Below, one piece after another: positions 1 through 8,369 of a stretch of DNA of 35,086 nucleotides; positions within the stretch are counted from its first letter, which is position 1, and the number at the start of each line of letters is the position of its first letter. Where the stretch lies: positions 1 through 35,086 of the forward strand of contig CAJTTO010000046.1 of NCBI GenBank assembly GCA_910579275.1, read 5' to 3'. The translations under genes were made by a program, and so were the position numbers. The notes under the pieces were generated by a model. That model worked only from the letters and a program-made list of their open reading frames with translations. It was not told where the DNA came from and made no database searches. The stretch comes from an uncultured Lachnospiraceae bacterium. GTDB taxonomy: Bacteria; Bacillota; Clostridia; Lachnospirales; Lachnospiraceae.

Positions 1-73
1 AAATTTCTGAAGCCTTATAAAACAAGGGGTTCGAGTTTCCGAGAGCACACATACATGAAAGGGGGTGAAGAAG

Positions 74-586
74 TTGCACATCTTTTTCAACAAAAGGGAG
101 GAAGAAAAGAGAGCGGTAATCGAACAAATCATACTGGAAAAATATAATCAGTATTACCGAATTGCGTACAGTTATACCCATAATGAAGCAGATGCCTGCG
201 ACATCGTTCAAAACGGGGCTTACAGAGCCTTGCGCGGAAGCAGTGCGTTAAAAAAGCCCGAATACGCTGCAACATGGGTCTACCGTATTATGCTGAATGA
301 GTGCTTCCGCTACACAAAACAGCCTCAAAATCTCTCTTATGAATATATGCAGGATGCGATGGGAGTGGAGCCGTCTTATACGGAAGACAGCAGTGAGAAT
401 CTTGACATCCGGCGGGCACTGGATTCCCTGTCAGAACAGGACAAGGCAGTTATCGTGCTGCGTTTCTTTGAAGACATGAAGCTTGAGGAAATCGCGGATA
501 TTCTTGACGAAAATCTTAACACCGTTAAAAGCAGATTGTATCGTGGCATCAAAAAGCTGCGTGGCGTTCTCGGGGAAAATATCTGA
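74..586 (+). CDS. ECF-type RNA polymerase sigma factor
   Basis: A protein of about 170 residues with the two-domain layout of extracytoplasmic-function sigma factors. Region 2 (about residues 20-85) carries ACDIVQNGAYRAL and the YAATWVYRIMLNECFRY stretch. Region 4 (about 110-165) carries LSEQDKAVIVLRFFEDMKLEEIA, followed by an HTH with LNTVKSRLYRGIKKLR. It should direct RNA polymerase to a small stress regulon. The frame is open from GTG at 65, but that codon is part of the GGGGGTGA ribosome binding site, so TTG at 74 (5 nt spacing) is the better start. The next gene is an RsiV-like anti-sigma factor, so the pair probably forms a SigV/RsiV-type cell-envelope (lysozyme) stress switch; that role is inferred from family knowledge. 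The promoter probably lies mostly outside the window. Confidence 0.9.
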   Translation: MHIFFNKREEEKRAVIEQIILEKYNQYYRIAYSYTHNEADACDIVQNGAYRALRGSSALKKPEYAATWVYRIMLNECFRYTKQPQNLSYEYMQDAMGVEPSYTEDSSENLDIRRALDSLSEQDKAVIVLRFFEDMKLEEIADILDENLNTVKSRLYRGIKKLRGVLGENI

Positions 587-635
587 AACAAAGACGTACA
601 GAGAAGACTTGCGCAGAGACAAAATGCGCAGATAC

Positions 636-716
636 TTGTAAGAATGGAGGTCAGCGTGAAAGGAACGGCATCAGATAGTAAATGTGCACAAATGCACAAT
701 TTTGTAAGAATGGAGG
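636..716 (+). repeat. 15-bp direct repeat carrying a duplicated ribosome binding site
   Basis: TTGTAAGAATGGAGG occurs exactly at 636-650 and again at 702-716. The second copy provides the Shine-Dalgarno of the anti-sigma gene. The first precedes GTG at 656, which opens a 24-codon frame ending at 730, across the start of the anti-sigma gene. A small stem, TGTGCA-caaa-TGCACA, lies between them at 683-698. This could be a short tandem duplication or a translated leader that couples translation. Confidence 0.6.
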
Positions 717-722
717 ATGAAT

Positions 723-1664
723 ATGAATGATAAAGTGTATGAAACAGAAGAACAAATTGTTTTGCTGGAAAATGAATTGCAAGGGTTAAAAAAAGAATAT
801 ACTAGTCATAAGATGACAAAAGAACAGACAGAACAACTACATCAAATAATGAAGGAGGCAAAGCATATGGAATCAATGAAACAAAAACGGACTGGAAATA
901 TAAAATTTGTGGCAGCCGCCGCCGCTGCGCTCATCGGAATCTTTATCATACTGCCGAATACATCAGGTACAATCGCACATGCAATGGAACAGATACCGGT
1001 ACTTGGCGAGCTTGTGAAAGTAGTCACGTTCCGCGATTACGAATACGAGACAGATCGGAATATGGCAGATATCGAAGTGCCGGAGATAATGCCGGAGCCG
1101 CAGACAGGAGACAGTGCGCTGCAGGAAAAGTTAGACCGCACTACGGCGGAAATCAATGCAGAAATTCAGACAATTACAGATAATCTGATAAAGGAGTTTG
1201 AAACGAACCTGAAAAATGAATGGGGCTATCAGGACGTCGTTGTGAAAAGCGAGGTACTCGCGACAACACCGGATTACTTTACCCTCAAATTAATCTGCTA
1301 TCAGGGAGCCGGAAGCGGGTATGAGTGGAATTATTTTTACACAATTGACCTAAATACTGGCGAGCGGCTGAAATTAAAAGATATTTTCGTGGAAGGGGCG
1401 GACTATATTACGCCAATCAGTGAAAACATTAAAGTGCAGATGCAGGAGCAGATGGATGCGGATGAAAACGTTTATTATTGGCTGAATGATGAGATAGAGG
1501 AGTGGAATTTTAAGGCAATTACAGATGAGACATCGTTCTATCTTAATGAAAAAGGCAATGTGGTTATCAGCTTCAACGAGGGCGACGTGGCGCCGATGTA
1601 CATGGGCACTGTCGCGTTCGAGATACCAGCTGAAGTGTTGGATGGAATTCGGAGTGAGAATTAA
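723..1664 (+). CDS. RsiV-like membrane anti-sigma factor (DUF3298 domain)
   Basis: The N-terminal 55 or so residues are charged and helical, as expected for a cytoplasmic sigma-binding segment. One membrane helix follows (FVAAAAAALIGIFIILP, about residues 60-77). The long extracellular part ends in a DUF3298/RsiV-type fold (about 150-310, with YTIDLNTGERLKLKDIF and an aromatic-rich C-terminus). Together with the ECF sigma gene just upstream it matches SigV/RsiV, where the anti-sigma protein binds lysozyme outside the cell and is then cleaved to release the sigma factor. Lysozyme sensing is inferred, not visible. ATG at 717 abuts the GGAGG, so ATG at 723 (6 nt spacing) is the likelier start. 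No lysozyme-resistance target such as oatA lies next to the pair. Confidence 0.8.
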   Translation: MNDKVYETEEQIVLLENELQGLKKEYTSHKMTKEQTEQLHQIMKEAKHMESMKQKRTGNIKFVAAAAAALIGIFIILPNTSGTIAHAMEQIPVLGELVKVVTFRDYEYETDRNMADIEVPEIMPEPQTGDSALQEKLDRTTAEINAEIQTITDNLIKEFETNLKNEWGYQDVVVKSEVLATTPDYFTLKLICYQGAGSGYEWNYFYTIDLNTGERLKLKDIFVEGADYITPISENIKVQMQEQMDADENVYYWLNDEIEEWNFKAITDETSFYLNEKGNVVISFNEGDVAPMYMGTVAFEIPAEVLDGIRSEN

Positions 1665-1666
1665 AA

Positions 1667-1834
1667 GTAACAGTTCAGATCAGGACTTTGCATTTACTGC
1701 AAATTATGGCTTGCAAGCCACATGAAATAGCGTAGTGGCAGAGATGCATCAAGCCACGGTATATGGCCTTGACACCACGAAGTGGTTTTGCATGTCTTGA
1801 TGCCCGTGACAGGAAGCCGAAGGATGAACTGTTG
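1667..1834 (+). repeat. Family A palindromic repeat, copy A1 (long subtype)
   Basis: It starts with GTAACAGTTCAG and ends in GAACTGTTG, where repeat B1 takes over. Like the other copies it contains GGACTTTGCA, GCATCAAGCCA and GGAAGCCGAAGG blocks with internal inverted repeats. It carries the extra TGGCTTGCAAGCCA palindrome also seen in copy A5. It begins right after the stop codon of the anti-sigma gene. Confidence 0.85.
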
Positions 1835-1948
1835 TTATAATTCACACCCACGCCAGTTTTTATCGGCATACAAGCTATTGAGGTGTGAATTATAACAGAT
1901 TTTGCACAGCATGATTCCCACTACTTTGGTGGACGTCTGAACAGTAAC
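1834..1948 (+). repeat. Family B repeat, copy B1
   Basis: An inverted repeat GTTATAATTCACACC / GGTGTGAATTATAAC (15 bp, perfect) frames a short centre. A tail follows, running to CTGAACAGTAAC. The same sequence occurs in reverse orientation at 18275-18417. The two copies differ mainly by an indel of about 29 nt, which is a hairpin absent here. B1 abuts or interrupts the end of A1. Confidence 0.8.
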
Positions 1949-1987
1949 GAACCGTTACGATTAAAAACGGATTTATAATGAAATGAC

Positions 1988-2016
1988 TTGTGAATGGTAA
2001 AAATAAGTGATAGAAT
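1988..2016 (+). promoter_or_regulatory. Promoter for the coiled-coil gene
   Basis: TTGTGA, 17 nt, then TAGAAT, about 130 nt before the start of the next gene. It is a reasonable sigma-A type match and the best in the gap after repeats A1 and B1. Confidence 0.45.
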
Positions 2017-2144
2017 ATTGACAACATAATACGGATGGCGGGAATGAATTTTAAACACACTCTATTATGTAGATAGTATATTTTCTATGTTATGTGGATT
2101 TACAAGGCAAACGGAATTGCATGAAAAAACAAGGAGGTTGAAAT

Positions 2145-3461
2145 ATGCAGATACAGTTTCATCAGGTAAAACAATTGAATCATTTGGGATTGCACATAAG
2201 TGGCAGCCATTTGAAAAGAAGCACGGATACATCGCTGCATGCGCGTCGCAGGATGTTGAAAGCGCAGGATGAAGCCAAAGAGACTGAGGCGGCAAGGCTT
2301 ACCCTTTCTTCAGAAGCGATGAAACTGGCGCATCAGGCAAAGGAAATAGACAGGATAGAACAGCTTATAAATTCCGATGCACAGAATGTACAGACAGCAG
2401 ATGCTGATGCACAGGAAGAAATGGTGCACCTCACAGACGAGGAAATATACGATGAATTACTGAATCAGATGAACATATGGGGCGATAAGTCATCTGCCCT
2501 TCTTGACAGATATGATCATAAGGAAACTGCCGAATTGGCGGAGGAGAAGGCGGCTGCGCTCAACGGGATGCAGAAGCTTGAGCAATTGCGTAAGTCAGCG
2601 CTCGAGAAGGCGCAGGCACAAGCACAGGCGGATTCAGAGACATTTTCCATGCAGCAGGAAGATATTAATAAGAAAAATGCCGAACTGATTATGATGCTTG
2701 AAAGCTTTAAGGGGCAGGATGACGAGGAGGATGAGGAATCAGCATCAGTGAACCAAAAGGAAGAGGAAGATGCGAGACAGGACGACGCTGGTTCTGGGAG
2801 TATATTGTTATCAGCAGCAGAGAGTGAGATGAATATGCTTGGTGAAATTGAGGATGCGCGTACCCTGCATAGTGTTTCTGAGAATAATAATGCGATAAAA
2901 TGCATTGAAGACGAACGCATAAGCATATATCGCGCAATCGGTGCGGAAAATTTTAATTTGAAAGATAAGATAGCACTCATGTCAGATTTTGTCTGTACGC
3001 TTGGGGATGGCAAAGAAATTAAGGAGTCTTTCCAGAAACGCATAGAAAATGAAACAGACGAAAGCGCAAAGAAAAAATTAACTGCAATGATGGATTATTT
3101 CAATGGGCTTACAATGAAAAACGTGTACCACGACCTGAAACAGGAGCGCGAGTATGCATTACAGGGGAAAATTAACGCCAGAGATTTACGCATAGCATAC
3201 CTTGGAAACAGGAATCTGATGTTTGCAGGACGAGAAGAAGCATTGCAGGAACAAGCAGGCGTAGAAAATTTTATCAGGAAACAAGGTCAGGGATATGTTG
3301 CGGGTTATGCGCAGGAAATCTCTGAACGGCTTCAAAAATTGCTTGATGATCGCGACCATATTAATATGAATAAAGAAACGGATGAAGAAAAAAACAGGCA
3401 GGACGTGCTGCTGGACAATGAAAAATCTTCTGAAGAAGATATCGATAAAAAGGGGCTGTAA
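2145..3461 (+). CDS. Uncharacterised coiled-coil protein, 438 aa
   Basis: I do not recognise a family. The protein is cytosolic in appearance: no signal peptide and no membrane helix. It is very rich in Ala, Glu, Gln, Lys and Asp. Long heptad-like stretches run from about residue 35 to 85 and from 110 to 185, an acidic low-complexity linker lies at about 185-215 (DDEEDEESA and similar), and further helices fill the C-terminal half, which ends in an acidic/basic tail. The start is well fixed by AAGGAGG at 2130-2136, 8 nt before ATG. It is a single-gene unit with its own promoter and a strong terminator overlapping the stop codon. It sits between two family A repeats. A scaffold or filament-like role is possible but unsupported. 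Confidence 0.8.
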   Translation: MQIQFHQVKQLNHLGLHISGSHLKRSTDTSLHARRRMLKAQDEAKETEAARLTLSSEAMKLAHQAKEIDRIEQLINSDAQNVQTADADAQEEMVHLTDEEIYDELLNQMNIWGDKSSALLDRYDHKETAELAEEKAAALNGMQKLEQLRKSALEKAQAQAQADSETFSMQQEDINKKNAELIMMLESFKGQDDEEDEESASVNQKEEEDARQDDAGSGSILLSAAESEMNMLGEIEDARTLHSVSENNNAIKCIEDERISIYRAIGAENFNLKDKIALMSDFVCTLGDGKEIKESFQKRIENETDESAKKKLTAMMDYFNGLTMKNVYHDLKQEREYALQGKINARDLRIAYLGNRNLMFAGREEALQEQAGVENFIRKQGQGYVAGYAQEISERLQKLLDDRDHINMNKETDEEKNRQDVLLDNEKSSEEDIDKKGL

Positions 3462-3473
3462 AAGCCTCTTTTT
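3447..3473 (+). terminator. Rho-independent terminator after the coiled-coil gene
   Basis: AAAAAGGGGCT (3447-3457) pairs with AGCCTCTTTTT (3463-3473), with one G-U pair and a 5-nt loop that holds part of the TAA stop codon. The 3' arm ends in the T tract. Confidence 0.8.
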
Positions 3474-3502
3474 AAGTGAAAGAAAAATGCGAAGGACAGC
3501 AG

Positions 3503-3639
3503 GTAACAGTTCAGCCCAGGACTTTGCATTTACTGCAAAGTCCGTGAAATAGCGTAATGGTAGAGATGCATCAAGCCACCACGAAGTGGTTATGCATGGC
3601 TTGATGCCTGTAACAGGAAGCCGAAGGCTGAACTGTTAC
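3503..3639 (+). repeat. Family A palindromic repeat, copy A2 (complete short form)
   Basis: A 137-bp unit bounded by GTAACAGTTCAGCC and its reverse complement GGCTGAACTGTTAC. Inside are GGACTTTGCA/TGCAAAGTCC (3519-3528 / 3534-3543), GCATCAAGCCA/TGGCTTGATGC (3568-3578 / 3597-3607) with a nested ACCAC-GAA-GTGGT hairpin, and AGCC-GAA-GGCT near the right end. Copy A3 has the same length and is almost identical. Confidence 0.9.
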
Positions 3640-3667
3640 GACAGCAGTGCTAATTTCTCCCTACCTG

Positions 3668-3697
3668 TTGTAAAAGCTTATTTTATTGTGGTATAAT
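3668..3697 (+). promoter_or_regulatory. Promoter for the GH113-like gene
   Basis: TTGTAA, 18 nt, TATAAT. The lone end of repeat C lies immediately downstream (from 3702) and so would form the start of the transcript. Confidence 0.5.
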
Positions 3698-3700
3698 TTA

Positions 3701-3719
3701 GGGACTGTAGAAAAATAAC
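3701..3719 (+). repeat. Lone end of repeat family C
   Basis: GGGACTGTAGAAAAATAACT matches the terminal repeat of the complete element at 12459-12616 (GGAACTGTAGAAAAATAGCT). No matching second end is seen within the next several hundred bases. Confidence 0.55.
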
Positions 3720-3822
3720 TAATACATATATTTGAAACAGATTGCGATGAAATGCTTCTATGAACTATTTAGAATCAGCAAATGAAACCGGAAATCACAG
3801 ATTTATCAGAAAGGAAAACGTA

Positions 3823-4758
3823 ATGAATACAATCCCATATATAAAAGGCATCACTTTCGCCCCGTTTGCTTCAGCGGGCAGGCTCGGGGAGGAGGATGCG
3901 AAACGCAGCCTTGCGTTGATGAAGGAACGCACCAATGCAAATTTTATTATTCTTGCACCTGGCGGACTGCAGGACACGCCGCAGTCAGAAACGATCGACT
4001 ACACATCAGAGCGAACCATGACCGACACCGAGCTCAAAACCATGATTGAGTTTGCGCATGAACTTGGCCTCCGCGTGGCGGTGAAGCCGACAGTCAACTG
4101 CAAAAACGGGACATGGCGGGCGCATATCAACTTTTTCGACGAGGATGTGCCATGCGAGCCGAAGTGGAGCAACTGGTTTCCTGCATATATGGAATTTCAG
4201 AACCACTATGCCCGCATAGCACAGGAGACGGGATGCGAGATGCACATTGCAGGCTGTGAGATGGTCATGACAGAACGGCGTGCCGATGAGTGGCGGCAGG
4301 TCATTGCGGAGATACGCAAGGATTATAAGGGGCTGGTTTCTTACAATACGGACAAGTATCAGGAGCACAATGTCACATGGTGGGACTGTGTGGACGTGAT
4401 ATCGTCGAGCGGCTATTATCCCATAGATGACTGGGAACGTCAGCTTGACCGAATCGAGCCGGTTGTCGCGAAGTTCCGGAAACCGTTCTTCTTTGCCGAG
4501 GCGGGCTGTATGTCTGCTGCGGGTTCCAAGAATGTGCCCAATGACTGGTCTGTTCAGGGTGAAAGCGACTTGGACGGGCAGGCAGACTGGTACAGGGCAA
4601 TGTTTGCTGCATGCAGGAAACGCGACTGGGTGAACGGCTTTGCACTGTGGTCGTGGACAGATAGGCTGTATGATAAAAAGGACATCGGAAAAAGAAGGGA
4701 CTATGAGTTGTACGCAAAGCCCGCCGAGGATGTTGTGCGGGAGAATTACGCGCGTTAG
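3823..4758 (+). CDS. GH113-like TIM-barrel glycoside hydrolase (putative beta-mannanase)
   Basis: A protein of about 311 residues resembling GH113 endo-beta-1,4-mannanases, which form a single TIM barrel. It opens with the strand KGITFAPFAS. The likely acid/base Glu lies in HIAGCEM, and the likely nucleophile Glu lies in the FFFAEAGC strand near the C-terminal third. The final WSWTD motif is typical of the last strand. No signal peptide is visible, so it probably acts inside the cell on imported manno-oligosaccharides. ATG at 3823 has an AAAGGAA site 7 nt upstream; an in-frame ATG at 3760 has none. The next gene, a ThuA/isomerase fusion, may be co-transcribed. Family assignment is moderately sure and the substrate is inferred. 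Confidence 0.75.
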   Translation: MNTIPYIKGITFAPFASAGRLGEEDAKRSLALMKERTNANFIILAPGGLQDTPQSETIDYTSERTMTDTELKTMIEFAHELGLRVAVKPTVNCKNGTWRAHINFFDEDVPCEPKWSNWFPAYMEFQNHYARIAQETGCEMHIAGCEMVMTERRADEWRQVIAEIRKDYKGLVSYNTDKYQEHNVTWWDCVDVISSSGYYPIDDWERQLDRIEPVVAKFRKPFFFAEAGCMSAAGSKNVPNDWSVQGESDLDGQADWYRAMFAACRKRDWVNGFALWSWTDRLYDKKDIGKRRDYELYAKPAEDVVRENYAR

Positions 4759-4836
4759 GAACTGCGGAAAATAAGTGGTGCAGTGCGGGGAGTTTTTTGC
4801 GCATATGCGTCGTTATTTTTCGATTGAGGTACGCAG

Positions 4837-6411
4837 ATGGGGGCAGGAATGGTAAAGGTAACAATTTGGAATGAATTTTTGCACGAAAAAAAACAGGAGG
4901 AGGTGCGCGCCATTTATCCGAAAGGAATCCATGGCTGTATCGCAGACTTCCTGAGAACAGATAAAAATATTTTGGTGCGCACCGCAACCTTGGAGGAACC
5001 GGAACATGGACTGACCGAAGAGGTTCTTGCGGACACGGATGTCCTGATTTACTGGGGACACATGGCGCATCGGGACTTTTCCGATGAAATAGCACTGCGC
5101 GTGCACAGGCATGTGCTGCAGGGCATGGGGCTGATAGCGCTCCACTCCGCGCATTTTGCCAAAATCATGCGGCTGCTTATGGGGACAAGCATGACGCTTC
5201 GCTGGAAACACGGCGACAGGGAGAGACTGTTCACAACAGCGCCATGTCACCCGATAGCACAGGGTGTTCCGGAACATTTTGACATTCCAGTAGAAGAAAT
5301 GTACGGCGAGTATTTTGATATTCCGAAGCCTGATGATGTTGTGTTTACAGGATGGTTTGCAGGCGGCGAGGTATTCCGCAGCGGGTGCACATTCCAGCGC
5401 GGGTTGGGAAGAATCTTTTATTTCCAGCCGGGACATGAGACGTACCCGATTTACCATATGCCTGAAATCCAGCAGATTCTTTTGAATGCGGTGCACTGGT
5501 GCGCGGAAATAAAACGGCGGCAAAGTCCGCTTGACTGCACTGCGGTGAAAGTCACGCTGGAGGAAGAGCTTGCCAATCCGATGAAGCTGTCTGTCTTTTA
5601 TGACCATATTGCGCAGGCTGTTCAGCAGTCGGAGGGGCGTCTTTCCATGGAAGATGTTATGGGACGCTGCAGCGATTGCGGGATACGCGGCATTGACATT
5701 GCGTACAGCCGGCTTTGCGCCGATTACGACCGGATAACCGAAGCGCTGCGGTATCATTATATGGAAGTGGCAAGCATTTACCAGATGTATGATTTCAAAA
5801 ATGCATATGACGTCAATACAGCAAAGGAGCAGATTGACATGGCGCACAAACTGGGGGCAAAGCGCGTCCTTATTGTCCCCGGATTTCTGGATGCGGATGA
5901 GGCGAAAGCGCTCAATGGCGCAGCCGGTGACTATTGGGCAGTCGAGCGTTTTATGGAGCAGAATCTGCATATTCAGGCGATAAAAACGGCACTGGAAGAA
6001 CTTGTACAGCATGCAAAACCGCTTGGGGTGGATGTGACGCTTGAGGACTTCGACAATAACCTCTCACCCTGCTCGCGGATGAATGAGCTGCTGTGGTTTA
6101 TGAGGAATGTATCCGGACTGAAATGCACATTTGACATGGGTAATTTTGCGTTCTGTTATGAGAATGTCATGGATGCATATGAGATACTGAAAAAGTACAT
6201 TGTCCATGTGCATTGTAAGGACAGGGGAAGTGAGGGGAACGGGTTGAAATCCGTCCCGACAGGAAGCGGGTACATTCCAGTTGCACAGCTTGTCAGAAAA
6301 CTGAAATCAGAAATGTACCACGGTTATCTGTCAATAGAACATTTTGGCGACATAGACCAGATGGCGAGTATAGAGCAGTCGGCGCATTTTTTGAAATCCG
6401 TATTGGAGTGA
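4837..6411 (+). CDS. Fusion of a ThuA domain with a sugar-phosphate-isomerase-like TIM barrel
   Basis: Residues 1 to about 228 form a ThuA (trehalose-utilisation) domain of the class I glutamine-amidotransferase-like fold (VLIYWGHMAHRDF, GMGLIALHSAHFA, RIFYFQPGHETYP). From about 255 to 524 there is a xylose-isomerase-like/AP-endonuclease-2 TIM barrel (GIRGIDIAYSRL, KRVLIVPGF). Putative metal ligands are visible in VTLEDFDN, CTFDMGNF, HVHCKDR and LSIEHFGD. Both halves are usually separate genes that work together in carbohydrate or inositol-like catabolism. Fusion suggests they handle consecutive or linked steps on an oxidised sugar; the substrate is unknown. GAGGT lies 6 nt before ATG 4837; ATG 4849 is an alternative. 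It follows the GH113-like gene and is convergent to the kinase gene. Confidence 0.8.
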   Translation: MGAGMVKVTIWNEFLHEKKQEEVRAIYPKGIHGCIADFLRTDKNILVRTATLEEPEHGLTEEVLADTDVLIYWGHMAHRDFSDEIALRVHRHVLQGMGLIALHSAHFAKIMRLLMGTSMTLRWKHGDRERLFTTAPCHPIAQGVPEHFDIPVEEMYGEYFDIPKPDDVVFTGWFAGGEVFRSGCTFQRGLGRIFYFQPGHETYPIYHMPEIQQILLNAVHWCAEIKRRQSPLDCTAVKVTLEEELANPMKLSVFYDHIAQAVQQSEGRLSMEDVMGRCSDCGIRGIDIAYSRLCADYDRITEALRYHYMEVASIYQMYDFKNAYDVNTAKEQIDMAHKLGAKRVLIVPGFLDADEAKALNGAAGDYWAVERFMEQNLHIQAIKTALEELVQHAKPLGVDVTLEDFDNNLSPCSRMNELLWFMRNVSGLKCTFDMGNFAFCYENVMDAYEILKKYIVHVHCKDRGSEGNGLKSVPTGSGYIPVAQLVRKLKSEMYHGYLSIEHFGDIDQMASIEQSAHFLKSVLE

Positions 6412-6426
6412 GACGGAAGGAATGCA

Positions 6427-8106
6427 TTATGTATCCTGCCATTCTTCTGCAAACTGTCGGATTGATTGCTGCCGATTACTGGGATTATCACTGACAGCTC
6501 TTGCGGCAGCTTCAAAAAGTTTGTCGCTGAGCTGCCATTTTTCTCGCGTGCGGTTATATGTGCCAAAGAGCGCAAAAGCGGTAGCGCCAAGCGTGTAGAC
6601 GTTCGTAACCTCATTAATGGCGGCTCCGAGCTGATACTCTTCCGGCGACTGAAAAAGAGCGCTGCCCCACATACGCCCCATATCATTTATGCACGGCTGT
6701 TTGCGGAAAAAATCAATATCGCAGATTGTTGTCTTTCCTGTCTCAAAGTCATACATAATACTGCCATCATAAAAATCAATGGCGACATAGTTTTGAGAAG
6801 CTACATATTCAAAGAAGCGCACGATGTCGCGAAACACGTCAAGTCTGGCACTGATGGGAAGCTGCATAAAGCGTTGGTGCGCCGCCGGGTACATTCTGCC
6901 CATGCAGTCTCCGTCCGCCCACTGGAATACCATGGCAAAACCGCCTCCGGTCTCAGCGGCTTCGATGAGATGAATCAAGTTTTCGTGTTTCAGCTCGCTG
7001 TAAACTGGCAGGGTGGCTTTTAGCCGTGCAACAGCCTCCGCGGGGTCGCCGCTGTACCGCTCGGCAGGAGCGCCGGCGAACTTAACGAAATAGCGCTGGC
7101 CGTTCTTTTCTGTGCCAAAGCAAATATTTCCGGAATCCTGATCATCATAAATCTTGAACACAGTCCCGTATTTTTTTATAAAGCTAAAATCAAACGCACT
7201 TTTCAGTTTGAAAGGAATGCCGTCAATGTACTGCAGATAGTAGCCTTTGAAATACCATGTCGGCACGGGATTACGCATATTGTCATACCAAGAAAGAATT
7301 TCCTTTGCTTGGTTCAGCATAATATTCACTTCGTCCTGTCCGAACGGAATTGCCCAGTATAGAGAGGAGAGCGTATTGCTTGAGATGTAAAGTGCAAGCA
7401 ATCTCCAAAACGCCATAGGTACATTATTGTCAAAGTATCCGTTCACCATACCGGCGGCAAAGAGAGGAGCTTTCTGAGCACACCACACAATACGATTAAA
7501 TTCCTCCCACGGGTCACCGTAATCGTTGCGGTTGAAGTCAATGATGCAGAGTTGACCACTTTGATCAATCATCATATTGCCGATGTGGTAGTCGCCGTGC
7601 TGATACACTTGCGGCCTGTTTTTCAGCAAATGACGGTTTTCGTTTATGTAGTCGATAAATGCCTGTCCGTTCTCATACTTGATGGGGCACTCACCGTACT
7701 TTTTGATCTTATAATTCATTTTGCGGTTAAAACGGATTTCCCAATCTTCCTGTGTCGCAGGAGCAGGGATAGAGTGAATCTTGCAAAGAATACGTCCCGC
7801 TTCAAGACCGAATACATACTGTTCGGTATCGGAGCAGCCCGCCATGACTTGTTCTGCATCTTCGCCGTCAATCCAGCTTTGGATGGAATAAACGCCATCT
7901 TCGCAAGTGCCAAACGCAATAGGCTGGCACATAGGCACGCCAAGCGAAGCGACCTGTTTCATCATGTTAAACTCGGATTGTTTTGTATCATGCTGTGAAA
8001 TATCAGATACACGCAAAAGATACCGTGTTCCGTATTCGTCCGTAACACAATATTTTTGGTCGTTCGACCAGCCTTTGTTTATTGGCTCTTTCGTTACAAA
8101 ATTCAT
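6427..8106 (-). CDS. Double kinase: APH-type phosphotransferase fused to a Ser/Thr-kinase-like domain
   Basis: Residues 1 to about 290 are an aminoglycoside-phosphotransferase-family domain. The catalytic loop is YQHGDYHIGNMM and the metal-binding IIDFNRNDYGDP follows. From about 300 to 559 there is a second protein-kinase-like domain with a lysine in RYFVKFAG, a catalytic-loop equivalent AIDFYDGSIMYD (His of HRD lost, Asn replaced by Ser) and DID in place of DFG. The standalone version of this second domain normally begins near the LQYIDGIPF segment, so the two genes appear to be joined there. The first domain may phosphorylate a small molecule or antibiotic; the second may be active or a pseudokinase. 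ATG is preceded by GGAG on the minus strand. Resistance is not implied by sequence alone. Confidence 0.8.
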   Translation of the reverse strand: MNFVTKEPINKGWSNDQKYCVTDEYGTRYLLRVSDISQHDTKQSEFNMMKQVASLGVPMCQPIAFGTCEDGVYSIQSWIDGEDAEQVMAGCSDTEQYVFGLEAGRILCKIHSIPAPATQEDWEIRFNRKMNYKIKKYGECPIKYENGQAFIDYINENRHLLKNRPQVYQHGDYHIGNMMIDQSGQLCIIDFNRNDYGDPWEEFNRIVWCAQKAPLFAAGMVNGYFDNNVPMAFWRLLALYISSNTLSSLYWAIPFGQDEVNIMLNQAKEILSWYDNMRNPVPTWYFKGYYLQYIDGIPFKLKSAFDFSFIKKYGTVFKIYDDQDSGNICFGTEKNGQRYFVKFAGAPAERYSGDPAEAVARLKATLPVYSELKHENLIHLIEAAETGGGFAMVFQWADGDCMGRMYPAAHQRFMQLPISARLDVFRDIVRFFEYVASQNYVAIDFYDGSIMYDFETGKTTICDIDFFRKQPCINDMGRMWGSALFQSPEEYQLGAAINEVTNVYTLGATAFALFGTYNRTREKWQLSDKLFEAAARAVSDNPSNRQQSIRQFAEEWQDT

Positions 8107-8212
8107 CTGTTTATCTCCATAGTATTCCTTATTTTTTCAAATACAGTATTATCATGATACCACAGTTTCGCCGTAAAAGAAAGATACATTACAGTTGATG
8201 TGATGCAAAGCG

Positions 8213-8349
8213 GTAACAGTTCAGCCCAGGACTTTGCACTGGCTGCAAAGTCCGTGAAATAACATATAGGTAGAGATGCATCAAGCCACCACGAAGTGGT
8301 TTTGCATGGCTTGATGCCTGTAACAGGAAGCCGAAGGCTGAACTGTTAC
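8213..8349 (+). repeat. Family A palindromic repeat, copy A3 (complete short form)
   Basis: A 137-bp unit with GTAACAGTTCAGCC / GGCTGAACTGTTAC ends, nearly identical to A2. It lies between the divergently transcribed kinase and chemoreceptor genes. Confidence 0.9.
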
Positions 8350-8369
8350 GCAAAGAGGAACTGCTGCGT

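Noticed and set aside
20..50. GGGTTCGAGTTTCC near the window start resembles a tRNA T-arm
   Set aside because: The flanking stem pairs poorly and no acceptor, D or anticodon arm can be formed from the bases present; an upstream part outside the window cannot be excluded.
4758..4800. Terminator after the GH113-like gene
   Set aside because: ACTGC and GCAGT can pair and a T run follows, but the loop is long and bases intervene between stem and T run, so the support is too weak.
4813..6012. 399-codon frame on the minus strand
   Set aside because: It lies entirely antisense to the ThuA/isomerase fusion, whose motifs are clear. The minus frame is rich in His, Cys and Arg, as typical of shadow frames, and has no ribosome binding site.
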